Assembly: GCF_030406775.1 (NCBI RefSeq)
Contig: NZ_CP129119.1
Location: 1,894,001-1,958,000, forward strand
Length of the DNA: 64,000 bases
Direction: 5' to 3'
From: Sporosarcina trichiuri
GTDB taxonomy: Bacteria > Bacillota > Bacilli > Bacillales_A > Planococcaceae
Under the pieces are notes generated by a model. That model saw nothing but the letters and a program-made list of their open reading frames with translations. It ran no database searches and was not told the origin of the DNA. Position numbers and translations under genes: made by a program. Below are positions 17,627 to 25,149 of the stretch, piece by piece (position 1 is the stretch's first letter; each line of letters begins with the position of its first letter).

Positions 17627-17651
17627 GTGAAATATATATAAACTATTTCAC
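17627..17651. promoter_or_regulatory. Inverted repeat and LysR-like motif upstream of the M20 gene
   Basis: GTGAAATA at 17627-17634 and TATTTCAC at 17644-17651 form a perfect 8-bp dyad. The overlapping ATAAACTAT matches the site upstream of the LysR gene. The rest of 17546-17740 shows nothing I recognise. Confidence 0.5.
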
Positions 17652-17740
17652 TGATATATGAATGATATAAGACTGGCATTTGAACCTTTCTTGTTCTGCT
17701 TAAAACTGCAGCTTCCCTATCTTACTGGTTTCTGATCGAT

Positions 17741-17808
17741 GACCTGTGCACCACATAACTCCAACACTATTCTGAATCGTATGTAATTCCGGAGATTCAC
17801 AGATCACC
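17741..17808. repeat. Palindromic intergenic repeat (about 68 bp), copy A
   Basis: Two arms with the family consensus CCTGTGCATCACACAACT around a centre TATTCTGAATCG. Here the arms begin GACCTGTGCACCACATAACT and end TTCACAGATCACC. Six other full copies and several halves occur in the window. This one is among the more degenerate. Confidence 0.75.
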
Positions 17809-17902
17809 AAACATAATGGGTTCAAATAGAGTATTAAAGTTAGGACAGCATAAAACAGGGAACACGACAAGAAGATAAGAAAACCCGGGAGTTGATACTG
17901 CG

Positions 17903-18325
17903 ATGGACAACTTAATTGGTATTGCCATTGTGACGGGACTTATATTTGTCTCCATGCTGCTCTATTGGCTTTATAAGCAGAGAAAGAACTTCGTGTTCTT
18001 TGAAACAGAACAGATGGATAGATTGCCACTCAATATATCGACCAGTGGCCAGCCACTGGCAACTGACGAAGCGCCGCAACTGCCAACCGTTGAAGAATTC
18101 GACAAGCCGGAAAGCATACCGGCAGGATTCCAGAAGTTTCATATTCCCGATGCCATGCAAGAAGTGATGAGGCAGACTGTCCAGATCGGCTATCCAGTAT
18201 TCAATAACATGAAATCTTATAAGGTGCATTTCAGTCAGGAAACAATGGAGGAGCTCAAAAATGGAACCATGCAATTACTAGCACGGCAAGGAAAAAAGGT
18301 CATTTTACACCTATGGCTGTATTGA
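17903..18325 (+). CDS. Hypothetical membrane-anchored protein, upstream half of a possible frameshift pair
   Basis: 140 residues. One N-terminal membrane helix (IAIVTGLIFVSMLLYWLY, about residues 6-23), then a soluble region. I do not recognise a family. It ends in the A6 run at 18292, where frame -1 continues straight into the next ORF. If the two are joined they form one protein of roughly 410 residues with an N-terminal anchor and a long helical cytoplasmic domain. The start lacks a strong ribosome site. Confidence 0.6.
   Translation: MDNLIGIAIVTGLIFVSMLLYWLYKQRKNFVFFETEQMDRLPLNISTSGQPLATDEAPQLPTVEEFDKPESIPAGFQKFHIPDAMQEVMRQTVQIGYPVFNNMKSYKVHFSQETMEELKNGTMQLLARQGKKVILHLWLY
18292..18298 (+). 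other. Slippery heptamer A AAA AAG, possible -1 frameshift site
   Basis: In the upstream frame the codons read GGA AAA AAG GTC, exactly the X XXY YYZ pattern used in dnaX. Slipping back one base gives AAA AAA GGT CAT TTT ACA CCT ATG, which runs into the second ORF with no stop. I see no strong stimulatory stem-loop just downstream, so an indel in a homopolymer is also possible. Confidence 0.5.
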
Positions 18326-19143
18326 ACGGAAAGTCAGGGTTTAAAGAACAAGCCACACTCATTAGAAAACTGGACCCCGCTATTGCCATGAATGATAGCT
18401 GGAGTATCTTGACGGCAGCTGTCGGACAAAAACAGCTGGCCACGATGCAGAAGAGTCTGGATCAGCTAGAACGGAACATGAAGCTGCTGTTAGCGAATAG
18501 CGAAGACCGCCTGGCAGGAGACGTCCAAGGAAGGAACGGGTACATGATGATTGTGAATGAACGGATGCAACAGCGCGGAATCTCTGTCAGTGGACCCGAG
18601 GATATTCAGGTGGAAAATGCATTCAAGGAAACCTTGCAAGACATCACAACCTTGCATAATCAACAAGAGGGAATAGTTTCGGTCATTGAACAATTGAAAG
18701 AACGTGAGATTCTACGGGGTTTTAAAGATGCCAAGTATATGACTGTGCTAGAAGAGTCAATCCAGAAGTTCAACCAGACACAGAAAATCATTGAGATGAA
18801 TTTTCGCTTTTTAAAAGACTATTATGAGCCCTACCTACTCCGATTCCGTGGATACGATCAGTACGAACTTACCCAATCAGCTTTCAATCCGGTTGAACAG
18901 ACAAATGAACAACTGATTGAACGGATTTCAAACAAGCTGAAAGGACTTGAGGATAATTATAAAGTTATGATCGGCTTTAACCGGGATAACTATAAGAAAT
19001 CCAGCATCTTAAAGGCGAAGAAGCTGATACCTGCCCCACTGGATACTACCAATGCGGCATTGGTTGAAATTCCTGATACGATGATAATCGGGGAGGAGAC
19101 CGGTGGTAAAATGTATGCATATATCCCCGAACCAAAAAACTAA
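18313..19143 (+). CDS. Hypothetical helical protein, downstream half of the pair
   Basis: 276 residues, rich in Lys/Glu/Gln, probably mostly alpha-helical with coiled-coil stretches (QKSLDQLERNMKLL; ISNKLKGLEDNYKVM). It overlaps the upstream ORF by 13 bases in the -1 frame. The ATG at 18313 has only a distant AAGG, so independent initiation looks weak, which supports the joined reading. No family recognised. Confidence 0.6.
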   Translation: MAVLNGKSGFKEQATLIRKLDPAIAMNDSWSILTAAVGQKQLATMQKSLDQLERNMKLLLANSEDRLAGDVQGRNGYMMIVNERMQQRGISVSGPEDIQVENAFKETLQDITTLHNQQEGIVSVIEQLKEREILRGFKDAKYMTVLEESIQKFNQTQKIIEMNFRFLKDYYEPYLLRFRGYDQYELTQSAFNPVEQTNEQLIERISNKLKGLEDNYKVMIGFNRDNYKKSSILKAKKLIPAPLDTTNAALVEIPDTMIIGEETGGKMYAYIPEPKN

Positions 19144-19193
19144 GACTGTCCAGCACCACCATAGCTTGGAGGCCACTCCGTACAATCATTCAA

Positions 19194-19240
19194 GCAGAAG
19201 AAAGCTCGCTTCCCCTAAGGGATGGCGATCTTTTTTCTGC
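19194..19240. terminator. Terminator-like hairpin after 19143
   Basis: GCAGAAGAAAG... pairs with ...CTTTTTTCTGC-type arms around CTTCCCCTAAGGGA, followed by T-rich sequence. It belongs to the dispersed hairpin family with an inner GGGATGGCGATC segment. Confidence 0.55.
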
Positions 19241-19250
19241 TCTGCACGAT

Positions 19251-19318
19251 GATCTGTGCATGACACAACTCCGATACTATTCTGATTGGTGTCTGATTTG
19301 AACGATGCACAGGTCACC
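19251..19318. repeat. Palindromic intergenic repeat, copy B
   Basis: GATCTGTGCATGACACAACT left arm, TATTCTGATTGG centre, GATGCACAGGTCACC right arm. The next ~20 bases repeat the trailing CACCAAACACTCTG twice, a short direct duplication at the edge of the element. Confidence 0.8.
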
Positions 19319-19438
19319 AAACACTCTGGTCACCAAACACTCTGCCTATCTAGGTCTCCAGCTGTTAGTGTTTCCCCAGACTTCCATACCAATAAGCAGC
19401 AACAGTCATTTCAAAATTATTTGTTTTTTTTAAACACC

Positions 19439-19466
19439 AAAAACCCCTCGCCACCCAGGCAAGAGG
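19439..19466 (-). terminator. Terminator of the first DGQHR-comK cassette
   Basis: Minus strand CCTCTTGCC / GGCGAGGGG hairpin followed by TTTTTGG. The second cassette ends in an equivalent hairpin at 44656-44684. Confidence 0.7.
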
Positions 19467-19475
19467 TCCGTTCCA

Positions 19476-20063
19476 TCACTTCAATTTCACGACTTCCTTC
19501 TTCCTCCGCTTCGCGTCCCCGAGCAAAGCGAAGTTCAGCCCGGCACCCTTGCCGATATGGAAGGTCTGCACGGGGAGTTTCGGTTCCCTGCAGATCCGTT
19601 CGTCACGGTCGGCCAGCCAGCCGCAAAGGCGCTGGGCGCGGTTGATGCTGTTGTCGAAGACGTAGATGCTGCACGGGACGTCGATGGAGTTGCCGCTTTT
19701 CATGTAGACCGTCGTGGACCGGCGGCCGTTCGGCTCGTAGTCGTCCACTTGCCGTTCGTTGACGTAGCCGCGGTCCGGGAAGCCGCACCAGGCGAACGGC
19801 ATGAGGCACACACCATGCTTCCGGCTCAGGATAAGCGGCGCCTTGTTGCGCGAGCGCAGGATGAGTTCCGCGCTGTCGCGGGCGCCCCGGAGGCTTGAGC
19901 CGGCAAGCCGGAGATTCAAATCCACGATCTGCGACGGTTCATAGGAAATGATATCATTGCTATCCGCTTCGATGCGGTGGGATGCCAGCACCCCCGCTTC
20001 GTCATAGGCAGGCATCAGAACTTCGATTTGCTTGCTCAGTACTAGTTGACTGTCGTGTTTCAT
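19476..20063 (-). CDS. ComK-like competence transcription factor, paralogue 1
   Basis: 195 residues, close to the ~190 of Bacillus ComK. Shared family features: an IVDxxxRxxGSS block (residues 46-57, QIVDLNLRLAGSS), a K-x-P-hydrophobic segment (APLILS), a buried WxxxxxV region, and KSGNSIDVPCSIYVFDNSIN (about 122-141) aligning with ComK's NGKTMELPISYNSFENQVYR. ComK activates DNA-uptake genes by binding paired AT boxes. It is the last gene of a three-gene cassette, separated from the DGQHR genes by a structured RNA. Ribosome site GGGAGG. By-eye assignment; not verified by profile search. Confidence 0.75.
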   Translation of the reverse strand: MKHDSQLVLSKQIEVLMPAYDEAGVLASHRIEADSNDIISYEPSQIVDLNLRLAGSSLRGARDSAELILRSRNKAPLILSRKHGVCLMPFAWCGFPDRGYVNERQVDDYEPNGRRSTTVYMKSGNSIDVPCSIYVFDNSINRAQRLCGWLADRDERICREPKLPVQTFHIGKGAGLNFALLGDAKRRKKEVVKLK

Positions 20064-20108
20064 GGTTGGGTTCCTCCCTTTTTTATGTTTGCCCTAGTTA
20101 TAGGGGGT

Positions 20109-20190
20109 AAAAAAGGGTATACTGGCGATAAGCCGGTACACCCCGGCTGACTTTCCCCGAGTGATGTCTTCCAGGACTTCACACTCGGGG
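20109..20190 (-). ncRNA. Structured RNA leader/attenuator before comK-like gene, copy 1
   Basis: Minus strand 5'-3': a perfect 9-bp stem CCCCGAGTG/CACTCGGGG (20190-20155) with an inner GTC/GAC stem. Next, a 6-bp stem AGCCGG/CCGGCT (20148-20131). The latter overlaps a longer stem GGGTGTACCGGC/GCCAGTATACCC (with G-U pairs; 20143-20115) that ends in a T6 run. The last two stems exclude each other, as in a terminator/antiterminator switch. The same design recurs at 45326-45412. Confidence 0.7.
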
Positions 20191-20214
20191 ATTTTTTGCG
20201 TTCCTGCTGCTCAA

Positions 20215-21252
20215 TCACTCACCTCCCTTCAGCCGCAGCCAGGCGACAAGGGCGTCGTATGTCGCTTTATTCTTGTCGAAATAATAGTGGCCTCTCCGTG
20301 TTTCGCCGCTGAAGTCGCGCCATTGCGAATGCCGGGCGTTCCAATCGATTCCCGCAAGCCCCTGCATCCGTGCGCGGATCTTCTCCTGCCTTTTCTCGGC
20401 CGGCAGAGCATGCAGTCCGTCGAATGCATACTCGGCCACTGCCGACAGCAAGGTGAAGTTCGCAAGCATCGACTGGCTGTAGTCCCCGATGTGTTCCGCC
20501 GGCACGAGCGCAAACAGCTCATCCAGCCACAGACCGATCACCGTCAGATTGGCCGTTTCATCGGTCCCGAGCGGCTTCTGCAGGTCAGGCTTCGCATGGA
20601 ACCCTTTGCCTGTCAGGAAGTAGCCGACCAGCTGCCGAAGCTGCGACAGGGACAGCAGATTAAGGTTGCCCGGCCGGCGCACCGACCGTTTCTCGAGTTC
20701 GATACCCGCCCGCTGCAGTCCTTTATGGGTCTTCACAAGCAGGTTCGTCGTCCGGTTCAGGTCATTGCGCGAGTCGTAGGAGATCCGTTTCGAAAGCGAC
20801 ACCGCCTTGCCTTTCGTGTTCAGATCGATGTAGAGCTGGTCCGATTCCTCTTCCGTGAACCCTTCGAACAGCTGCACGGCGATCTCGATCGACCCGAGCA
20901 TCTTGTTCATCAGATAGCCTTTCGCATGCTCCTCAGGATCGTCACTGCCGAGCATCCGGTTGATGAAGGTCCGCAGCTGTCCGATCGCGCGCAGACGCTG
21001 TGTCCCGTCAATGACCGCAAAGCCGTCGGGACGGCCTTCCCGTCCGTCCTCCCACGGGATGTGACCGACGATCGGCGGGAAATACACATGGCCGCCCGCC
21101 AGGTTGTCGAGCATGTAGCGGCGGATCAGCGTCACTTGCTGTTTCGCCGGTTCCCGCACCGTGATCCGTCCATCCTCCAGCCGGTCGATCAGTTCTTCCA
21201 GCCGGTATACGGTCACACTCTGCCGTTTATCGAAAATCTCCGCTGTCAGCAC
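20215..21252 (-). CDS. DGQHR-like protein B (DGTQR motif), cassette 1
   Basis: 345 residues. VIDGTQRLRAIGQLRTF around residues 81-97 is a variant of the DGQHR motif of DndB/ParB-like proteins. A second conserved block, QLYIDLNTKGKAVSLSKR, resembles the DLNT segment of DndB-type proteins. Function unknown. DndB represses DNA phosphorothioation genes, but no dnd modification genes are present. The ATG overlaps the end of gene A by 7 bases, so the two are translated together. A paralogue with the same neighbours is at 45434-46471. Confidence 0.75.
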   Translation of the reverse strand: MLTAEIFDKRQSVTVYRLEELIDRLEDGRITVREPAKQQVTLIRRYMLDNLAGGHVYFPPIVGHIPWEDGREGRPDGFAVIDGTQRLRAIGQLRTFINRMLGSDDPEEHAKGYLMNKMLGSIEIAVQLFEGFTEEESDQLYIDLNTKGKAVSLSKRISYDSRNDLNRTTNLLVKTHKGLQRAGIELEKRSVRRPGNLNLLSLSQLRQLVGYFLTGKGFHAKPDLQKPLGTDETANLTVIGLWLDELFALVPAEHIGDYSQSMLANFTLLSAVAEYAFDGLHALPAEKRQEKIRARMQGLAGIDWNARHSQWRDFSGETRRGHYYFDKNKATYDALVAWLRLKGGE

Positions 21253-22325
21253 AGCACCAACGCCCTTTCCCGTTCGATGACCGCCAGGAACCCGCGCATC
21301 GTCCGCCTCGTATTCGTTGTCGTCCCATGGTTCTTCAGCCGCTTCCCTGCCGCTTCATACATATGCGCAAACAGCGGATCCCCCGCTTTCCATGTGCAGC
21401 TTCCGCGCAGCAGCGTCATCCGGTCGATCGCCTCGTCGTAGCTGATGCCCTCCCCTTTGACGAGCTGGTACGCCGTCTGGGCGAGGGCGATCTGGATGCC
21501 TGTCTTGGCACAGACGAAATTCCCGCGCTGTGGCATCTTCTTCGGATAGATCCGGAGCCAGGACGCGAAGAATTCCCGTCCGATGCGCGCCGCCTCCTCT
21601 TCCGGATAGCCGCCGAATGCCGATTTGCGTTTCTTCTCACTCGCCGAGCCTTCGAACAGCGCCACGAGACACCGCCGCATCGTCGTCAGCGACGTGATCG
21701 CCGAATTCTGCGCCGTCAGCCGGCTGCACACCATTTCGATATCCATGTCGTCGCTCAGGTCTTCTGCGAGCTGCCGGGCAAGTGTCGTGTACGGATCCCG
21801 TTGATCGTACTGCATGCGCAGACCCTGGCGCGGTTCCGACCGCTCGGAGTTGATGTCCGAGAACAGTTGTTTTTCCTCCGAAGTAGTGAGATCCAGGAAG
21901 ATCTGGAGGGCGATCGGCAGACGGTTCAGCTGATCGATGTACCCGCCGATCACGGCAGCTTCCGCAAGATCCCCGGTCTCCTCATTCGCTTCCTGCATGG
22001 ATTTCAGATGGCCGAGCGCAGACGCCAGGGCTGAACATCTGTGCTGACCGTCCAGTATGTAAAGTCTGCTGCCGGCGTTCAGTCTCAGTTCTCCGTCATT
22101 CCCCGCTGCAATCTGCCGCCGGCTCGAAAACACGAACGGGGAAAAGAAGAACGGCTGGCCAGACTTCAGACTCTCCAGGATGAAGTCCCGGATTTCCGCC
22201 CTCTTCTTCGTGTCGAGCTTGCGCTGCACATCCTGATCCACTTCGAACAGCGCCTGCAGAGTGAAAAATCGCATCTGTGTCATCAGGACATCCTTCCCGA
22301 ATTGCACATACCGTTCCCCTGGCAA
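21246..22325 (-). CDS. DGQHR-domain protein A (DndB-like), cassette 1
   Basis: About 359 residues. YILDGQHRCSALASAL carries the canonical DGQHR motif (about residues 92-96), followed by DLTTSEEKQLFSDINSE, as in DndB-family proteins. The start is probably TTG 22325, with GGAGG ten bases upstream; GTG/ATG readings to 22349 are possible. First gene of the cassette DGQHR-A, DGQHR-B, RNA, ComK. The protein ends RALVLC and its paralogue ends RAAVLC, showing common descent. Confidence 0.78.
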   Translation of the reverse strand: MPGERYVQFGKDVLMTQMRFFTLQALFEVDQDVQRKLDTKKRAEIRDFILESLKSGQPFFFSPFVFSSRRQIAAGNDGELRLNAGSRLYILDGQHRCSALASALGHLKSMQEANEETGDLAEAAVIGGYIDQLNRLPIALQIFLDLTTSEEKQLFSDINSERSEPRQGLRMQYDQRDPYTTLARQLAEDLSDDMDIEMVCSRLTAQNSAITSLTTMRRCLVALFEGSASEKKRKSAFGGYPEEEAARIGREFFASWLRIYPKKMPQRGNFVCAKTGIQIALAQTAYQLVKGEGISYDEAIDRMTLLRGSCTWKAGDPLFAHMYEAAGKRLKNHGTTTNTRRTMRGFLAVIERERALVLC

Positions 22326-22374
22326 ATTGCTCACCACCTCCACGACCATCGCCTCACTCTCCTATATTGTTATC

Positions 22375-22404
22375 AGTATAGTCATACTATTTATGGTTTG
22401 TCCA
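22375..22404 (-). promoter_or_regulatory. Promoter of DGQHR-comK cassette 1
   Basis: -35 TGGACA (22404-22399), 18-base spacer, -10 TATACT (22380-22375). Cassette 2 has TAGACA-17-TATACT at the same distance from its first gene. No clear AAAA-N5-TTTT ComK box pair was found here. Confidence 0.6.
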
Positions 22405-22507
22405 CACTAATTTTTCCACACGATTTCTTTTCATCAACTATTTGGATAATCAGTGGCTTGTTTAGCAGAGTCTTGACGGAACAGGAAATGTATGATTGGT
22501 CACTGTA

Positions 22508-22555
22508 GGCAAAAAAAGAGAGATCAGGCTCCCAAATGGGATGGCGATCTCTCTT
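22508..22555. terminator. Dispersed terminator-like hairpin
   Basis: AAGAGAGATC / GATCTCTCTT arms around GGCTCCCAAATGGGATGGC. Same hairpin family as at 26283, 27880, 31261 and 50048. Confidence 0.6.
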
Positions 22556-22674
22556 CAGTTCCTTGTTGTTATGTTTTGCTCTCAGTCTAACCAGCCCATC
22601 CGCTGACTCCTCCAAACTACAAGCAGATTTTCAGTATCCCATGCTACAATGACAGAAAAAGAGGAGGCATCATC

Positions 22675-23103
22675 ATGAAAATCAATTTCACGAAGAAACA
22701 ATACAAGCAGCTGCTCGATCTGGTGTATTTGGGCGAGTGGACCGCCAATTCCGCGAAAGAGGAGGACGAGCGGCACATCGGCTACGAAGAGCTGTTCCAG
22801 TATATCTGCTCCTTCGCCAAAGATTTCGGGTCGGAAGATTTTGTCGTGTCAGACAAAGCAATGGCTAGGTATTTTCTGACACGGGAGTACGAAGAACAGC
22901 TGGAACCGATTATCCAAGAGAATGACAATGAAGTGTTCTGGAACGAACTCGCCGGCCGACTGGCGCGGCGGGACCTGGCCAGGACGCAAAACGTGTTCGC
23001 CTCAGAGGGCGATGCCACGGCGAAGTATTTTGAAACTGCCGGGAACTATGAAATCGAGTTTGAAAACAACGGCCTGGAAAATCTGGAGCTCCGGAAGCCA
23101 TAA
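22675..23103 (+). CDS. Conserved hypothetical protein (142 aa)
   Basis: 142 acidic residues opening MKINFTKKQYKQLLDLVYLGEW, with AGAGGAGG eight bases upstream. No signal or membrane segment. The length and opening recall a small protein common in Bacilli, function unknown. It stands alone between the DGQHR cassette and a toxin-antitoxin pair and is convergent with the latter. In the second module this position is taken by a YkvA-like gene, so it is not a fixed part of the module. Confidence 0.8.
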   Translation: MKINFTKKQYKQLLDLVYLGEWTANSAKEEDERHIGYEELFQYICSFAKDFGSEDFVVSDKAMARYFLTREYEEQLEPIIQENDNEVFWNELAGRLARRDLARTQNVFASEGDATAKYFETAGNYEIEFENNGLENLELRKP

Positions 23104-23219
23104 TCATCTGCGTGCCTGTGTGCTGTACAGGATCCGGCCGCAAGCTGGACTCAATCGCACGCAGGCATGTTTCTCCGACTTGCGTTTGGATGTCTTCGGC
23201 TGTACCGCCGCTGCCTTTC

Positions 23220-23590
23220 TCAGTCCAACCCCTCACCAAACCCTTCCAGCCGTTCCATGGCAAGCTTATAGGCTTTAATTTATCACGCGGACCGATTGCA
23301 ATGACCTCCATCCGTACAGGCGCCCCAGGCACAGGGCGGTAGATGATCCGGATACCCAGCGAAAGGGATTTCACTTTTGCAAAGCCGTTGAGCGGGCTGC
23401 GGAGAGACTCTGCCACGCCATCCGGTCTGAACAGCGGTCCCTGTTTCGCACGTCGCGCAAGAAGCAGCAGGATGTCCTGCTGCCGACCTTTCCCTATGGT
23501 CTTCAAATCTTTTTTCGCTTCCTCGGTGAACCGCAATTCCACTTGATATGCATCCAGTAAGAAATCTTCCAATTCTCGTAAGGTTTTCAT
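23220..23590 (-). pseudogene. RelE/ParE-type toxin, frameshifted near its C terminus
   Basis: From ATG 23590: ELRFTEEAKKDLKTIGKGRQQDILLLLA ... GIRIIYRPVPGAPVRMEVIAIGPRDK, the RelE fold with its C-terminal strand. After GPRDKLK the frame runs on for over 100 unrelated codons antisense to the neighbouring gene. In the other frame, KAYKLAMERLEGFGEGLD and a stop at 23220 give the normal toxin ending. The interval is one base short of a multiple of three; the A-run near 23275 has probably lost a base. The toxin is likely altered or inactive. Its start overlaps the antitoxin end. Confidence 0.7.
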
Positions 23591-23592
23591 GT

Positions 23593-23982
23593 TCACTCGT
23601 CCTGGAGCTGCCGAAGGATGGCATCTGTGTCAATCTCCGCATCATCGAACACATCTGTCAGCTTGAGATCGGCCGCCTCACCAATCCGTCCCCCCGCTTC
23701 CTGGAGGGCAACTTCATCCATAGCACGCTCCATCTCTTCTTTCAGCCGAAGCAATTCCTGGAAATATTGAAGATCCACGATCACAGCCTGCGCATCCTTT
23801 TTCTTAGCATTCTGGATGACGAAAACTTCTTCACTCGTCCGCTCTGCAAACAAATCCAGAATCTCCGTCAATTTCTTTTGCCGTGTCAGCTCCGTCACGC
23901 TGTACACATTGTGACGTAAAAATTCCAGTGTCCCTGTGTTCACTTTCTTCCGTCTTTTCTCCGGCACCAGCTCCACACTCAC
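23593..23982 (-). CDS. Antitoxin of a RelBE/Phd-type pair
   Basis: Core sequence TGTLEFLRHNVYSVTELTRQKKLTEIL ... EVFVIQNAKKKDAQAVIVDLQYFQELL fits the Phd/YefM DNA-binding fold, followed by an acidic C-terminal tail that would wrap the toxin. The start is uncertain: GTG 23982 has GGAAGG ten bases upstream, while the same frame stays open to ATG 24078. It overlaps the toxin start, giving the usual antitoxin-toxin order. Confidence 0.7.
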   Translation of the reverse strand: MSVELVPEKRRKKVNTGTLEFLRHNVYSVTELTRQKKLTEILDLFAERTSEEVFVIQNAKKKDAQAVIVDLQYFQELLRLKEEMERAMDEVALQEAGGRIGEAADLKLTDVFDDAEIDTDAILRQLQDE

Positions 23983-24153
23983 TTTCCTCAGTCCTTCCCT
24001 AAGTGTATTCGGCTTTTCCCATTTTAGACAACCAGATATAAGTGTGTTGTTTACTACACAGTTTATCACACTCTTCATAGCATGAAAACTTAAAGCCTAT
24101 TTTTGAAAAGACCTCTCATTTTCAACAATCCCCTGCCCAAACTCCAGAAACAC

Positions 24154-24229
24154 CCGGGCATTTCTCAAGAATGCCCCGGCCATTCTTCAAAAACCGCCGT
24201 TCGCCTCCCTGCCCGGCCTCTCTTATGAT
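24154..24229 (+). promoter_or_regulatory. Conserved upstream region of sigma factor gene 1
   Basis: Contains the stem GGGCATT/AATGCCC (24156-24176) and a -10-like TATGAT (24224-24229), with a weak TTCGCC at 24200. Almost the whole stretch 24140-24283 is repeated base for base upstream of sigma gene 2. Only about seven bases between GCCTCCCTG and CTCTCTTATGAT differ strongly. Confidence 0.5.
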
Positions 24230-24283
24230 GGACTCACCCAGGGAATACAACGCGTCGTGCACGACCTGAAAAGGTTGCTTATC

Positions 24284-24766
24284 ATGAGTCCATTTGAAGA
24301 AGTGCTGGAGCAGTACGAGCCGATGATCTCCTCGATCATCCGCAAACTGCATATCTACCGCGAGTTCGAACAGTTCCGCCAGGCGGGCCGCATCGCGCTC
24401 TGGCAGGCGTGGAGCCGGTTCGATGAAACTAAGTGGGATTTCGCGCCATTCGCCTACCGCTCCATCCGCGGTGCACTGCTCGACGAACTGAAGCGTGAAA
24501 CGCGGTTCAACGATGTCCATGTCCCTGCGGAAGACGACCTATTGGAGTACGCAGGTTCGGAGACGGAGGACGACACATCGACATTCAGCCGGCTGGAAGA
24601 GGCGCTGGTCAAGCTGACAGCAGAGGAGAAGGAACTGCTCATTCTCCTGTACGAAGACCGTGTAACGCAGACCACCTGCGCGGCCCATTTCGGGATATCG
24701 GTGGCGGGTGTGAAGAAGCGGCGAGAACGGCTGCTGGCGAAGTTAAGGGGGCAGCTCAAGAACTAA
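24284..24766 (+). CDS. Small sigma-70 family RNA polymerase sigma factor, copy 1
   Basis: 160 residues from ATG 24284 (AAAAGG nine bases upstream). Region 2: QFRQAGRIALWQAWSRFDE ... FAPFAYRSIRGALLDELKRE. Region 4 HTH: LTAEEKELLILLYEDRVTQTTCAAHFGISVAGVKKRRERLLAKL. No region 3 or ECF anti-sigma neighbour. Size and architecture recall SigH/ComX-like competence sigma factors of Firmicutes. Linkage to a ComK-like gene in both modules supports a competence-type role (inference). Confidence 0.85.
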   Translation: MSPFEEVLEQYEPMISSIIRKLHIYREFEQFRQAGRIALWQAWSRFDETKWDFAPFAYRSIRGALLDELKRETRFNDVHVPAEDDLLEYAGSETEDDTSTFSRLEEALVKLTAEEKELLILLYEDRVTQTTCAAHFGISVAGVKKRRERLLAKLRGQLKN

Positions 24767-24776
24767 TCAGCAGGAC

Positions 24777-24818
24777 AAAAAAGACTTCCTGGAGAAATTC
24801 CCGGGAAGTCTTTTTTGT
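24777..24818 (+). terminator. Terminator of sigma factor gene 1
   Basis: AAAAAAGACTTCC-TGG / CCC-GGGAAGTCTTTTTT hairpin with a T run, ten bases past the stop. Confidence 0.85.
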
Positions 24819-24926
24819 CTAAAGTACATTCGTCATAGCCGCACGAATGGGAAATTGCTAACAATCAATTGCTCAATGGGTGCTCAATAGCATCCGTTCG
24901 ATTTAAAACCTGGTATCGAGTATCTC

Positions 24927-24993
24927 ACTTTATCTTGATATTCAGCGAATGAAATTTCATCTTTACAAAGCGGTTAAGCGGACTGTGGAGGAA
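24927..24993 (-). pseudogene. Fragment of a second RelE-type toxin gene
   Basis: Minus-strand translation FLHSPLNRFVKMKFHSLNIKI matches SLRSPLNGFAKVKSLSLGIRI of the toxin at 23220-23590. Only this ~22-codon piece survives. The remainder of 24819-25149 shows only a degenerate piece of the palindromic repeat (near 25100). Confidence 0.55.
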
Positions 24994-25149
24994 ATAATAC
25001 CCCTCTATCAAAAACTTCAATGCCATTGAATATATCTCGGCATTCATTGTGTACAACTATTTCGTTAACAAAAATTTTACAATTCAATGAAATTATATCT
25101 GATTGGTACGACGCGTAAGTCACCTCACCAATGTAGACATCTCTCTATT

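Noticed and set aside
20161..21441. 426-residue plus-strand ORF opposite the DGQHR genes
   Set aside because: Shadow of two conserved, duplicated genes; no ribosome site and no equivalent in the second copy.
19476..22349. DGQHR genes as part of a Dnd phosphorothioation island
   Set aside because: No dndC/D/E or restriction genes in either copy; the partner is a ComK-like regulator instead.
24122..24520. Minus-strand ORFs over both sigma factor starts (also 48456-48854)
   Set aside because: They occur in both copies only because the underlying sigma coding sequence and leader are duplicated; no ribosome site, and antisense to conserved region 2.
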